NCBI GenBank assembly: GCA_030537935.1 | Contig: JAUNUY010000004.1 | Span: 82,187-146,186 of the forward strand | DNA from: Eubacteriales bacterium | Lineage (GTDB): Bacteria > Bacillota > Clostridia > Lachnospirales > Lachnospiraceae | Reading direction: 5' to 3' | Length of the DNA: 64,000 nt | Shown: piece after piece, positions 53,846-61,755 of the stretch | Position numbering within the stretch: the first letter of the stretch is position 1 | How the letters are laid out: the number at the start of each line of letters is the position of its first letter | Translations under genes and position numbers: made by a program | The notes under the pieces: generated by a model | Database searches by the model: none | Told to the model about the DNA's origin: nothing | What the model saw: only the letters and a program-made list of their open reading frames with translations

Positions 53846-54241
53846 ATGAAAGGATGGCACGCCGTCTGTATGGCGGTCGTATTATTATTGTGCGGATGTG
53901 GTGAAGTGCGCGGTACACTGCGGGACGGACGTATCCAACGGTCGGAAAACCGTATCAGCGGCAGTTATGCCGAATTTGACGGCGCGGCGACGTATGAAAT
54001 CCCGTTGGTCCGAAATGCAACGACGCGATTTCGCATCGCATCGACGACCTATGACGGTACACTGACGATTTCATTGGATGACGGTACACGGAACCTGTTT
54101 TTGAAGACGGCGCCGGCAGGCGAGTCCGTGACGGTGGACGGTCGGGAGACGAAAACGGTGACGGTTCACATTACAGGGAAGGCTCATGCGGGTGACTTCC
54201 TGATATTGTGGGACCGTGATGAAGCGTCGGAAAAGGAGTGA
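53846..54241 (+). CDS. Small lipoprotein of unknown function
   Basis: The 131-residue product has a signal peptide and lipobox (MKGWHAVCMAVVLLLCGCGE, lipid on Cys18). A small beta-rich domain follows with repeated Thr/Val strands (FRIASTTYDGTLTISLDDGT, ESVTVDGRETKTVTVHITGK). It begins 5 nt after the ABC exporter stop and overlaps the spacer of the next gene, so it belongs to the same operon. No family recognised. Confidence 0.75.
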   Translation: MKGWHAVCMAVVLLLCGCGEVRGTLRDGRIQRSENRISGSYAEFDGAATYEIPLVRNATTRFRIASTTYDGTLTISLDDGTRNLFLKTAPAGESVTVDGRETKTVTVHITGKAHAGDFLILWDRDEASEKE

Positions 54242-54243
54242 GG

Positions 54244-55161
54244 ATGAAACGGAAATCGAAACGGAACAAAACCTTGGACCTGCCGCTCTCAGCGGGTGGG
54301 GCATATCTGAAAGAACTCGTCCGGTTCACCTCGACTACGGATGTAGAAAGTCTACGGAATCGAATGACCGTGGGCGATGCCTTTGCAGTGATGGCGGCCT
54401 TACCGGCTGCCTGTGCAGATTTGATCATCGTCGACCCGCCCTATAATTTGACGAAGGATTATCACGGACGCCGTTTTGGCAAGCGCAAGGCGGCCGACTA
54501 TGCGGCGTTCACGGAACGCTGGTTGGCGGCGGCCGTTCCTTTACTCAAGCCGGGCGGTACCATGTATGTTTGCTGTGACTGGGCGACGGGGATTATTCTG
54601 GCACCGATTCTCGAAAAATATCTGCAAGTGCGAAATCGCATTACCTGGCAGCGGGAAAAAGGGCGCGGCGCCAAAACGAATTGGAAGAACGGGATGGAGG
54701 ACATCTGGTATTGTACGAAGGGGAAGCCGACCTGTTTTAATCTGGCGGCCGTTCGGATACGTCGACGTGTCGAGGCGCCGTATCGTGCGGATGGAGAACC
54801 GAAAGATTGGCGGGAAACGGCATCCGGCCGTTTTCGAGATACCTGCCCATCCAACTTTTGGGATGACGTCACCGTTCCGTTTTGGTCGATGGCGGAGAAT
54901 ACGGCCCATCCGACGCAAAAACCGGAGAAGCTGTTGGCGAAGCTGATATTGGCATCGTCCAACCCGGGTGATCTGGTGTTTGACCCCTTTGCGGGTTCCG
55001 GTTCGACCGGCGTGACGGCGAAGAAGCTGGGGCGCGATTTCATCCAAGTAGAACAGAATGAGCAGTATTGTTTGTGGGGGCAGATTCGTTTGCAACGGGC
55101 GGAGACGGACCGCCGGATACAGGGCTTTGAGGACGGTATTTTCCGGGCGAGAAATATGTAG
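54244..55161 (+). CDS. Orphan beta-class DNA methyltransferase (N4-cytosine/N6-adenine)
   Basis: The 305-residue enzyme has the catalytic DPPY (64-67) before the SAM-binding DPFAGSGSTGVTAKKL block near 249, the beta-class order. The target-recognition part lies in between (IRRRVEAPYRADGEPKDWRE). HPTQKPEKL is the usual link before motif I. ATG 54244 follows AAAGGAG with 5-nt spacing. No restriction endonuclease is adjacent, so it is a solitary methylase, perhaps regulatory. A zinc-ribbon-like tail lies immediately downstream in another frame. Confidence 0.9.
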   Translation: MKRKSKRNKTLDLPLSAGGAYLKELVRFTSTTDVESLRNRMTVGDAFAVMAALPAACADLIIVDPPYNLTKDYHGRRFGKRKAADYAAFTERWLAAAVPLLKPGGTMYVCCDWATGIILAPILEKYLQVRNRITWQREKGRGAKTNWKNGMEDIWYCTKGKPTCFNLAAVRIRRRVEAPYRADGEPKDWRETASGRFRDTCPSNFWDDVTVPFWSMAENTAHPTQKPEKLLAKLILASSNPGDLVFDPFAGSGSTGVTAKKLGRDFIQVEQNEQYCLWGQIRLQRAETDRRIQGFEDGIFRARNM

Positions 55162-55251
55162 GGTATGCGGCAATCGCTTTCTCCCCTACGGTGCTCCTCG
55201 TGCATGCGGTAATTGCGGGCTTATGATTGACAGTTATTTGAAACCGTGGTA
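55155..55251 (+). other. Zinc-ribbon coding segment out of frame with the methyltransferase
   Basis: Right at the methyltransferase stop, the neighbouring frame reads ICRVCGNRFLPYGAPRACGN and then CGLMIDSYLKPW, ending at a TAA (55249-55251). Two CxxC pairs spaced 14 residues apart are a clear zinc-ribbon pattern. It has no start codon or ribosome site of its own. Deleting one A near 55156 would fuse it to the methyltransferase after ARN. It is either a recently frameshifted domain or one reached by slippage. Confidence 0.55.
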
Positions 55252-55255
55252 AGCT
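55227..55255 (+). promoter_or_regulatory. Possible promoter of the ECF transporter operon
   Basis: A perfect TTGACA (55227-55232) is followed at 17 bp by a weak TAAGCT (55250-55255). Transcription would start about 20 bp before the S-component gene. Confidence 0.4.
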
Positions 55256-55279
55256 GATGCTAAGTATGAGGAGGCTACA

Positions 55280-55822
55280 ATGTTTAAAAAATTTACGGTG
55301 AAAGATATTGTCTTTCTGGCAATCTTTTCGGCAGTGTTATTGGCCGTCGGCGGTCTGGTGATGCCGCTGGTCATGTTTACACATATCTATGCACTGCGGC
55401 AGTTGGTGTCGGCGCCGCTGTTCGCATTATTTTGTATTATCGCCATCTACAAGGTACCCAAGCCGGGAGCGTTGAGCATCATCGGTCTAATTACGGGCCT
55501 TGTTCTTTCCTTCATGTCACCGATTATGTTTTTCAACAATTTCTTCGGTGCCGTGATTGCGGAGTTGATTACCCTCTTGATTTTCAGAAGTTATGAAAAG
55601 CCGGCGGCACCCGTTTTGGCGGCGGGATTATACATCCCGTTAACCCTGCCTATTACGTTGGTATCGACGCAAATCATGAAAGGGAAATCCATTGCGGAGC
55701 AGATTAATGATCCGATGCAGACGGTGTGGATTGTCATCGGTACGTTTATCCTGTCATTTCTCGGCGCGTTCATCGGGAAAAAGATTGCAAAAGAGTTGAG
55801 AAAGGCCGGTAAACTGTTATGA
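55280..55822 (+). CDS. ECF transporter S component, MptD family
   Basis: The 180-residue integral membrane protein has about six hydrophobic helices and the MptD/Trep_Strep-type start FTVKDIVFLAIFSAVLLAVG. S components hold the substrate, usually a vitamin or metal, and pair with a shared energising module. Here that module is encoded directly after (ATGA overlap with the T component), so this is a dedicated transporter. The MptD-family substrate is unknown. GAGGAGGCTACA precedes the ATG. Confidence 0.85.
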   Translation: MFKKFTVKDIVFLAIFSAVLLAVGGLVMPLVMFTHIYALRQLVSAPLFALFCIIAIYKVPKPGALSIIGLITGLVLSFMSPIMFFNNFFGAVIAELITLLIFRSYEKPAAPVLAAGLYIPLTLPITLVSTQIMKGKSIAEQINDPMQTVWIVIGTFILSFLGAFIGKKIAKELRKAGKLL

Positions 55823-56520
55823 TGCCGCATTTGCGCGTGAAAACGCCGTTGTACCCGATAATATGTATATTGTCGGGTCTTCTTATTTTCTTTACAGGGT
55901 TGTTGTTCGTGAAGCAACCGTGGTTTCCGCTGTATTTATTGGCGGTGGCCTTACTCTATACAGCTTTCGGCTATTTTTTCATATTCATGAAGGCGGCCCT
56001 CATATTTGCCGTCATCGGCGGTATTACGTTCGGTTTGACGGTGATCTTCTGGCCGACGGAAAATGCACTTCAAAATTTCTATCGCATTTTCATTCTGGGC
56101 ATCAGCGCCGTACCGACCATTTCCCTGCCGCCCATCCATTTGGTGCGGTGCATGAATCAACTGCACGTGCCGCGGTGGTTGACCATCGGCCTTTTGATTT
56201 GTATCCGGTTTTTCTATGTCATGGGAACGGAGATTGCCCGTATTCGTATGGCGATGCGGGTACGCAACATACGCGGGGCGTGGCACCCGAAGGTATGGTA
56301 CCGCGCCGTACTGATTCCGTTCATGATGCGCTTATTCAGTATATCGGACATGCTGGCGTTGTCCCTGGAGACGAGGGCATTCAGCATGCGGGCGCCGGCA
56401 AGCATCTATCGGCGTATCCACGTGCGCGGTCGCGACATATTGTATTTCGGTCTGCTGGTCGGCATTATCTGTGTCGGCTTCGTCTTTAAGATTCAGGGGG
56501 TTCCATGGGCAACGGCGTGA
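55819..56520 (+). CDS. ECF transporter T component (EcfT/CbiQ family)
   Basis: The 233-residue membrane protein has an N-terminal set of helices and the cytoplasmic coupling part, where EcfT proteins carry Ala-Arg-Gly-like motifs. Here these are seen as EIARIRMAMRVRNIRGAWHP and LSLETRAFSMRAP. It links the S component to the ATPase. It overlaps both neighbours (4 nt upstream, 16 nt downstream). Confidence 0.88.
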   Translation: MMPHLRVKTPLYPIICILSGLLIFFTGLLFVKQPWFPLYLLAVALLYTAFGYFFIFMKAALIFAVIGGITFGLTVIFWPTENALQNFYRIFILGISAVPTISLPPIHLVRCMNQLHVPRWLTIGLLICIRFFYVMGTEIARIRMAMRVRNIRGAWHPKVWYRAVLIPFMMRLFSISDMLALSLETRAFSMRAPASIYRRIHVRGRDILYFGLLVGIICVGFVFKIQGVPWATA

Positions 56521-57932
56521 TAGAACTGGAGAACTTGACGTTTCATTACAGAAATTGTCCGCACAAGATTTTGTCGGGCGTCAATCTGACTTTGTTCGAG
56601 GGCGAATTCGTTCTGATTGCGGGACCGTCGGGCGGCGGCAAGAGTACGTTGTTGAAGCTCTTGAACGGCATTATTCCTTTCAGCGAAGCGGGTGATATCG
56701 AAGGAGATATCCGCTATCGGGGAACGTCCGTCCTATCAAAGAATGCGTATGAGCGGAGCCTGTTCACGGGGTCCGTTTTGCAAAATGCGGATGAGCAAAT
56801 CGTCTATGAATGCGTGGAGGATGAGCTGGCTTTTCCGCTGGAAAATTTGAATTTGGATCCGGCGGAGATACGGGAACGGATTCGTAAGACATCGACCTGG
56901 ATGCAACTGGATCCGCAGATGCGGACGGCGACGCTTTCGGGCGGGGAGAAACAGCGGCTGATTACGGCGGCGACGATGGGGATGGAGCAGAAGATATTAC
57001 TGTTTGACGAGCCGCTGGCAAATCTGGATTTCAAGAGTTCGGCCGCCCTGTTGAAGTTGTTGCATCGTTGGACACGGACGTCGGGTTATACCGTCGTTTT
57101 CATAGAGCATCGGTTGGACTGGGTACTGCCCTATGCCGATCGGATTCTGTGGGTGGCGGACGGCGATATCCGTTCATTTGATGACGGCGCGGCATTTGAG
57201 AAGTTCTGGCAGGCTGACATCTATACGAATCTCTCGGATTATGAGCGGCGGAGTCGAGAGGGCGGAGAGGTGCTTATTGCGTTGGAGGACGTGAGCTGGT
57301 GCGTGCACGGACGGACAATCTTGCGGAATATTGATTTTACCTTGCGTCGGGGAGAACGCTGGATTATCATCGGCGATAACGGATGCGGTAAAAGTTCCTT
57401 TCTAAAAATGTTGGCGGGCTTGGAAAAGCCGACGAGTGGAAAGGTGACGTTTCATCCGTCATGGAAGCGACGGTTTGAGCACATCGGTTTCATCATGCAG
57501 AACCCGAATTATCAACTTTTCATGTCCGGTGTATCGGATGAGATTGCATTGAAGGCGAAATCGGCGGAAACGGCGGAACGGATGACTTCTTTGTTCCGGT
57601 TGGAATCGATGGCGGAGCGCCATCCCCACAGTTTAAGTGAGGGCCAGAAGCGGAAAGTCGGTGTGGCATCGATACTGGCAATGGAACCTGAGGTCCTGTT
57701 GCTGGATGAGCCGACCGTCGGACAGGACTATCGGAGTCTGAGCATGATGTTGTCGGGGTTTGAATTGTTGCAACGGGCGGGTGAACTTACCATGGTGACC
57801 ATCACACATGATACGCGTTGTGCGGATTATCTGGGGGACAAGGTCCTCTGGATTCGGGACGGAGCCGTCTATCGTACGGGCGGTGCGGAGCTCCTGTCGG
57901 AGTATGCGGCAAGGGAACATGAAAAAGATTGA
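56505..57932 (+). CDS. ECF transporter ATPase, fused A1-A2 double ATP-binding protein
   Basis: The 475-residue protein holds two ABC ATPase domains in one chain. The first (1-240) has Walker A GPSGGGKST, signature LSGGEKQR and Walker B LLFDEPLANLD. The second (255-475) has Walker A GDNGCGKSS, a modified signature LSEGQKRK and Walker B LLLDEPTVGQD. The Ser-Glu in place of Ser-Gly is common in ECF ATPases. It drives the S/T pair encoded upstream. Confidence 0.92.
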   Translation: MGNGVIELENLTFHYRNCPHKILSGVNLTLFEGEFVLIAGPSGGGKSTLLKLLNGIIPFSEAGDIEGDIRYRGTSVLSKNAYERSLFTGSVLQNADEQIVYECVEDELAFPLENLNLDPAEIRERIRKTSTWMQLDPQMRTATLSGGEKQRLITAATMGMEQKILLFDEPLANLDFKSSAALLKLLHRWTRTSGYTVVFIEHRLDWVLPYADRILWVADGDIRSFDDGAAFEKFWQADIYTNLSDYERRSREGGEVLIALEDVSWCVHGRTILRNIDFTLRRGERWIIIGDNGCGKSSFLKMLAGLEKPTSGKVTFHPSWKRRFEHIGFIMQNPNYQLFMSGVSDEIALKAKSAETAERMTSLFRLESMAERHPHSLSEGQKRKVGVASILAMEPEVLLLDEPTVGQDYRSLSMMLSGFELLQRAGELTMVTITHDTRCADYLGDKVLWIRDGAVYRTGGAELLSEYAAREHEKD

Positions 57933-57934
57933 CG

Positions 57935-57990
57935 GGACGATGCGAAGGCATCGTCCTTTTGCATAGCCGATCTCCGGTCGGCTTTTTTTG
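57935..57990 (+). terminator. Tandem terminators after the ECF operon
   Basis: The first hairpin is GGACGATGC-GAAG-GCATCGTCC (57935-57956) followed by TTTT. The second is AGCCGA (57965-57970) with TCGGCT (57978-57983) followed by a run of seven T. Two strong stops in a row suggest that read-through into the next promoter is avoided. Confidence 0.9.
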
Positions 57991-58016
57991 ACATCCCGGC
58001 CGAAAAAACATACAAT
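57988..58016 (+). promoter_or_regulatory. Promoter of the rhodanese-UspA operon
   Basis: A perfect TTGACA (57988-57993) overlaps the end of the terminator T-run, and TACAAT (58011-58016) is 17 bp on. The ribosome site AAAGGAGTGACT follows. Confidence 0.8.
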
Positions 58017-58041
58017 GGTATCATGAAGGAAAGGAGTGACT

Positions 58042-58440
58042 ATGGGAAAGCGCGTGATTATCACCCTCATCGTGATGGGGATATTGTTATTGTTGTTGAT
58101 TTTGTATAATCGGTTTATCGCAAATGGAAGGACGGAAGATATGGGGAATCGCATAAGCGGTCAAGAGGCCTTGGATATGGTACGAGGAGGCAATTGTTTC
58201 ATCCTGGATGTCCGGACACCGGGCGAGTTTGCCGAGGGGCATGTGCGGGATGCAGTCAACATACCGGTCAACGCCTTACAAGCGCGGCTGGACGAGGTGC
58301 CGCAAGACAAGCGGATTATTTTATACTGCCGGAGCGGGGCGCGGGCAAATCGTGCCATGGACATGTTGCTGGCAGCCGGTTATGAAGATGTGTATAATTT
58401 CGGCGGGTTAAAGGACTGGCCGGAGAAACCGGTACGTTAG
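58042..58440 (+). CDS. Membrane-anchored rhodanese-like protein
   Basis: The 132-residue product has an N-terminal membrane anchor (VIITLIVMGILLLLLILYNR) and a single rhodanese domain. Its markers are LDVRTPGEFAEGHVRDAVNI and the active-site loop CRSGAR with catalytic Cys near 102. It would move sulfur or act in thiol redox chemistry, probably on the outer face given the anchor, though orientation is not certain. It starts a short operon with UspA and a transglutaminase-like protein. Confidence 0.9.
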   Translation: MGKRVIITLIVMGILLLLLILYNRFIANGRTEDMGNRISGQEALDMVRGGNCFILDVRTPGEFAEGHVRDAVNIPVNALQARLDEVPQDKRIILYCRSGARANRAMDMLLAAGYEDVYNFGGLKDWPEKPVR

Positions 58441-58448
58441 GAGCGGTT

Positions 58449-58883
58449 ATGGAGCATTATAAAACAATGGCAGTGGCCTTGAAGCCGAAAGAAGATGCGG
58501 GGCCGTTTCTGACGCGTGCTGCGGAGATTGCACGGGCACGGAAGATTCATGTGATTCTCTGCTCGGTCATCGACGCGGGCATGCGTGGTTCGGCATTTTC
58601 CTATCGTGCCGCGGATACCGACCGGGAAAAGGCGGAACAGACCGAGGTGCTCACCCGGGCGGCAGATTATCTGCGCGGGGAGGGCGTGTCTGAGGTCAGT
58701 GTTTACGTAGGCATCGGATCGCCGCGGAAAGTTTTGGCACACGATGTTTCGGACATCTTCCACCCGGATTTGATACTCTGCGGTGACAGTACAGGTCGCC
58801 TGCGGGACAAGCCGCGGCATTTCGGTAACGTGGCCAATTATATTTTGCATTTTTCGGACTGTGATGTCCTGGTCATCCGCTAG
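58449..58883 (+). CDS. Universal stress protein (UspA family)
   Basis: The 144-residue cytoplasmic protein has the Usp alpha/beta fold. The C-terminal nucleotide-binding loop is reduced: CGDSTGRLRDKPRHFGNVAN replaces the ATP-binding G2xG9G(S/T), followed by YILHFSDCDVLVIR. It may be of the non-ATP-binding kind. It starts 8 nt after the rhodanese stop and belongs to that operon. Confidence 0.82.
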   Translation: MEHYKTMAVALKPKEDAGPFLTRAAEIARARKIHVILCSVIDAGMRGSAFSYRAADTDREKAEQTEVLTRAADYLRGEGVSEVSVYVGIGSPRKVLAHDVSDIFHPDLILCGDSTGRLRDKPRHFGNVANYILHFSDCDVLVIR

Positions 58884-58893
58884 CGGAGGAATC

Positions 58894-60174
58894 ATGAAGT
58901 TTTTTAAGCACGGATTCCGCCTGCTGTTCATTGCATTGGCGGTATTGAGTATTTACATACCGTATCGAACCTATTCGGCGCCGGGCACATGGACGGACGG
59001 GCCGACCGGTCGTCGCTATACCTATCGGGACGGGAGCGTGCCGCGCAATACATGGATTGCAGATAGGGGGCAGGTGCACTATGTGGACGAAACCGGGACG
59101 GAAAGGACGGGATGGATTCGGGACGGAGACGATGAGTATTATGTAGCATCGCCCGGGGAGCCCTTGCGGGAGACGTTGAAAACTTTGGACGGACGTTTGG
59201 TGGCCTTCGATGAACAGGGGCATGCCGTGCGAACCGGGTTTTTCGTTCAGAACAATGCGTCATACTATATTAAGGCAGACGGTACATTGGCAAAGAACGA
59301 GGTCGTCGACGGCTATTATGCCGATGCGGAGGGCATTCTTACCCGCGTGGCGCCGGAGGGAAAAACCCGTTATCATCTGACCTTGGATCATCTTCGGGCA
59401 TTGCCCGAATTTTCCGACATGTTTGCAGCCTATGATGCAGCCTTAACGCCGGAGGGGCAGGAGATTTTTTACGACGCGATTTGTCGCTTTAATGACGGCT
59501 ACCTGGAAGGGGAGACGGTGAGTACGGTCGTTTTGCCGAATGACGTGCTGCGTGGCATGCCGGATATTCAAACCTTTGTGGACTTATATCGCTATCATCT
59601 GTTCATGCCCGGTCTCCGGGATACGGTCAATTACTATAAACCGGCGGTTGCGGGCCAGAGCAGCCTTTCGATGACGATGGATAATACGGGATGCGTACTG
59701 CGTTTATCACGTACCGAAACACCGCCGAAGGTGCTTGAAACCATACGGGCCGGAAGGGACCGGGTGGTCGCTGCCGCTTCCGCGGAAAAGGGCGACTGGG
59801 CGCGGATTACGGCGGCGGTCAATACCTTAATGGAAGGCTGTGTCTATAAAAAGGGGATGGAACGGCATCACTCATACGGCGTCTATGCGGATCATGCCGG
59901 GGTGTGCGAATCCTTTGCCACGGCCTTGACGGACATTTTGAATGAAATGGGTTACGAGGTGTTCTTACAGACGGGCTATTTGTATGGAGACGGTCCGGCG
60001 GCGGGCGGTGCACACGGATGGGTACGCATCCGCATCAACGACACATGGCGTGAAATCGACCCGACCACCTTGGCTGGCGGATCCGCTTCGGAATACATCT
60101 TGAAGACGAAAGAGTTTTTTGAAGCAAACGGATACGCCTATGCACAGGCCGGTCCGCTACCGGAATCCCCCTGA
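58894..60174 (+). CDS. Exported transglutaminase-like protein with cell-wall-binding-like repeats
   Basis: The 426-residue protein starts at ATG 58894 behind GGAGGAATC; the longer open frame upstream overlaps uspA. It has a signal anchor (LLFIALAVLSIYIPYRTYSA). About 120 residues of Trp/Tyr/Gly repeats similar to choline- or wall-binding units follow (TWTDGPTGRRYTYRDG, TGWIRDGDDEYYV, TGFFVQNNASYYIKADGTL). The C-terminal transglutaminase/protease-like domain has the triad Cys in HAGVCESFATAL, His in GAHGWVRIRI and Asp in EIDPTT. It may cross-link or cleave wall proteins. Confidence 0.85.
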   Translation: MKFFKHGFRLLFIALAVLSIYIPYRTYSAPGTWTDGPTGRRYTYRDGSVPRNTWIADRGQVHYVDETGTERTGWIRDGDDEYYVASPGEPLRETLKTLDGRLVAFDEQGHAVRTGFFVQNNASYYIKADGTLAKNEVVDGYYADAEGILTRVAPEGKTRYHLTLDHLRALPEFSDMFAAYDAALTPEGQEIFYDAICRFNDGYLEGETVSTVVLPNDVLRGMPDIQTFVDLYRYHLFMPGLRDTVNYYKPAVAGQSSLSMTMDNTGCVLRLSRTETPPKVLETIRAGRDRVVAAASAEKGDWARITAAVNTLMEGCVYKKGMERHHSYGVYADHAGVCESFATALTDILNEMGYEVFLQTGYLYGDGPAAGGAHGWVRIRINDTWREIDPTTLAGGSASEYILKTKEFFEANGYAYAQAGPLPESP

Positions 60175-60267
60175 TATACCGTTGCATCGCGTTGGCATGC
60201 GTTATCCGCAGGGATTCGAATGTCTTGCGGTTGTTCGGTCGTAAAATAGCGATTCATAACGGCATAT

Positions 60268-60299
60268 AAAGAAGCAGGCGAATTCGCCTGCTTCTTTGT
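60268..60299. terminator. Bidirectional terminator
   Basis: AAAGAAGCAGGCGAA (60268-60282) and TTCGCCTGCTTCTTT (60283-60297) form a 30-nt perfect palindrome with T-rich or A-rich ends on both strands. It lies between convergent genes and can stop both. Confidence 0.88.
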
Positions 60300-61547
60300 T
60301 TACGGTTCGGGAATCATCATGACCCGAATCAGCCGTTTATTTTTTATGTCAATGACTTTGAAACGATAGCCGGATACGACGATTGATTCGCCCGGTTTGG
60401 GGATGTGATTTAAGGTTTCGCTGATGAATCCGGCCAGATTGTCGTAGCCGTCGCCCGAGAGGTTCAAATGAAAGCGCCGGTTGAGGTCGTCCAGTTTACA
60501 CATGGCGTCCACGGTGAAGGTACCGTCTCCGTTGTCACAGATTTCATCCGGTTCTTCCGCGTCAAACTCGTCACGGATATCACCCACCAGCTCTTCCAAC
60601 AGGTCTTCCAAGGTGACCAGACCGGCGGTGAGACCGTATTCGTCCAAGACGATGACGATGTTGTGCCCCGTACGGCGCATCTCCGGCATGAGATCACCGA
60701 CCGCCTTGCTTTCGTAGGTGAAGTAGGCGGGCCGCATATAGTCCCGTACGGAGAAATTCGTCCGATCCGTAATGAGCAGAAGGTCTTTCATATTCAGAAC
60801 GCCGGTAACCTCGTCCTTGGTTTCGTTATAGACGGGGTAACGCGTAAATTTGAACGATTGAAAGATTTCCGCAACCCGCTCATAGTCGTCCGCTTCGTGG
60901 ATGAAAATCATGTCGATGCGCGGCGTCATGACTTCGTCGGCGGAGGCGTCCGTAAAGGCGAGGATATTATTGATGAATTCTTTTTCCTCGGATTCCAGAA
61001 CACCCTCCCTGTGGCCTACTTCGATGATGGCCTTGAGTTCCTGTTCCGTGATGACGCTGTCCTTCGTTTTATCCAGCTGCAGGACCTTCATCAGTACGAG
61101 CGAAACCTTGTTGATGAGAAAGACCACCGGGGTCAGGATAATCATCAGCAGGCGGATAATCGGCGCATAGAGCAGGGCGATTTTGTTGGCATGAATGGTG
61201 GCCATGGACTTGGGCAGGATTTCCCCCCAGATAAGCACGACCAAGGTCAAGATGCCCGCCGTCACGGAGACGGAGACATTCTTGAAGAAGTGAAGACTCA
61301 AGGCTGTAGCCAGGGAGGATGCCCCGATGTTGGCAATGTTGTTGCCCACCAAGATGGTCCCAATCATCTTTGTATGGTCTTGGAGCACCTTCTCCAAGGT
61401 GACGGCCCGCTTGATGCCTTCGGCCGCCATGGTCTGTATCCGTATCCGATTGCACGAAATGAGTGCCGTCTCTGCGGAAGAAAAGAATCCCGAGCAGAGC
61501 AGCAGAAAAATTAACAGTATGATTTTTAGAATCGAGTCACTGTCCAA
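60300..61547 (-). CDS. CNNM/CorC-family membrane protein with CBS pair
   Basis: The 415-residue protein has a DUF21 (CNNM) transmembrane domain (about 1-170, FFSSAETALISCNRIRI and LIWGEILPKSMATIHANKIA). A CBS pair follows (about 200-320, MTPRIDMIFI, FTRYPVYNETKDEVTGVLNM). The C-terminal CorC/HlyC domain comes last (GDGTFTVDAMCKLDDLNRRF). Homologues act in magnesium or cobalt export. The start is a TTG at 61547, behind AGGAGGAAGTTGT; the frame extends further upstream but without family similarity. Confidence 0.92.
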   Translation of the reverse strand: MDSDSILKIILLIFLLLCSGFFSSAETALISCNRIRIQTMAAEGIKRAVTLEKVLQDHTKMIGTILVGNNIANIGASSLATALSLHFFKNVSVSVTAGILTLVVLIWGEILPKSMATIHANKIALLYAPIIRLLMIILTPVVFLINKVSLVLMKVLQLDKTKDSVITEQELKAIIEVGHREGVLESEEKEFINNILAFTDASADEVMTPRIDMIFIHEADDYERVAEIFQSFKFTRYPVYNETKDEVTGVLNMKDLLLITDRTNFSVRDYMRPAYFTYESKAVGDLMPEMRRTGHNIVIVLDEYGLTAGLVTLEDLLEELVGDIRDEFDAEEPDEICDNGDGTFTVDAMCKLDDLNRRFHLNLSGDGYDNLAGFISETLNHIPKPGESIVVSGYRFKVIDIKNKRLIRVMMIPEP

Positions 61548-61589
61548 ACAACTTCCTCCTGACGGCGCGAACGCCTGATAATTGCCCAT

Positions 61590-61618
61590 ATTGTACCATA
61601 GCTCGGCCGAAAAGAAAA
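61590..61618 (-). promoter_or_regulatory. Promoter of the CNNM-family gene
   Basis: On the minus strand an extended -10 TGGTACAAT (hexamer 61595-61590) has a weak -35 TTTTCT 17 bp upstream (61618-61613). It is 43 bp before the TTG start. Confidence 0.5.
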
Positions 61619-61690
61619 GCATCTTGAAACGGCGGAGACGGTATGTGCAGGAAACGGACGGTGTGACGCCGTAAAATACGGTCGAATTCC

Positions 61691-61718
61691 TTGACAGTAC
61701 GGCTACTTGCGGTATAAT
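61691..61718 (+). promoter_or_regulatory. Promoter of asd-thrC
   Basis: A perfect TTGACA (61691-61696) and a perfect TATAAT (61713-61718) are 16 bp apart, with TAAAGGAGAAGG as ribosome site shortly after. Confidence 0.88.
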
Positions 61719-61755
61719 GTACTTTATGAAGTTAATCTAGTAAAGGAGAAGGTTT

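Noticed and set aside
60174..60268. Small gene between the transglutaminase-like gene and the CNNM gene
   Set aside because: No start with a ribosome site; only a terminator palindrome is present.
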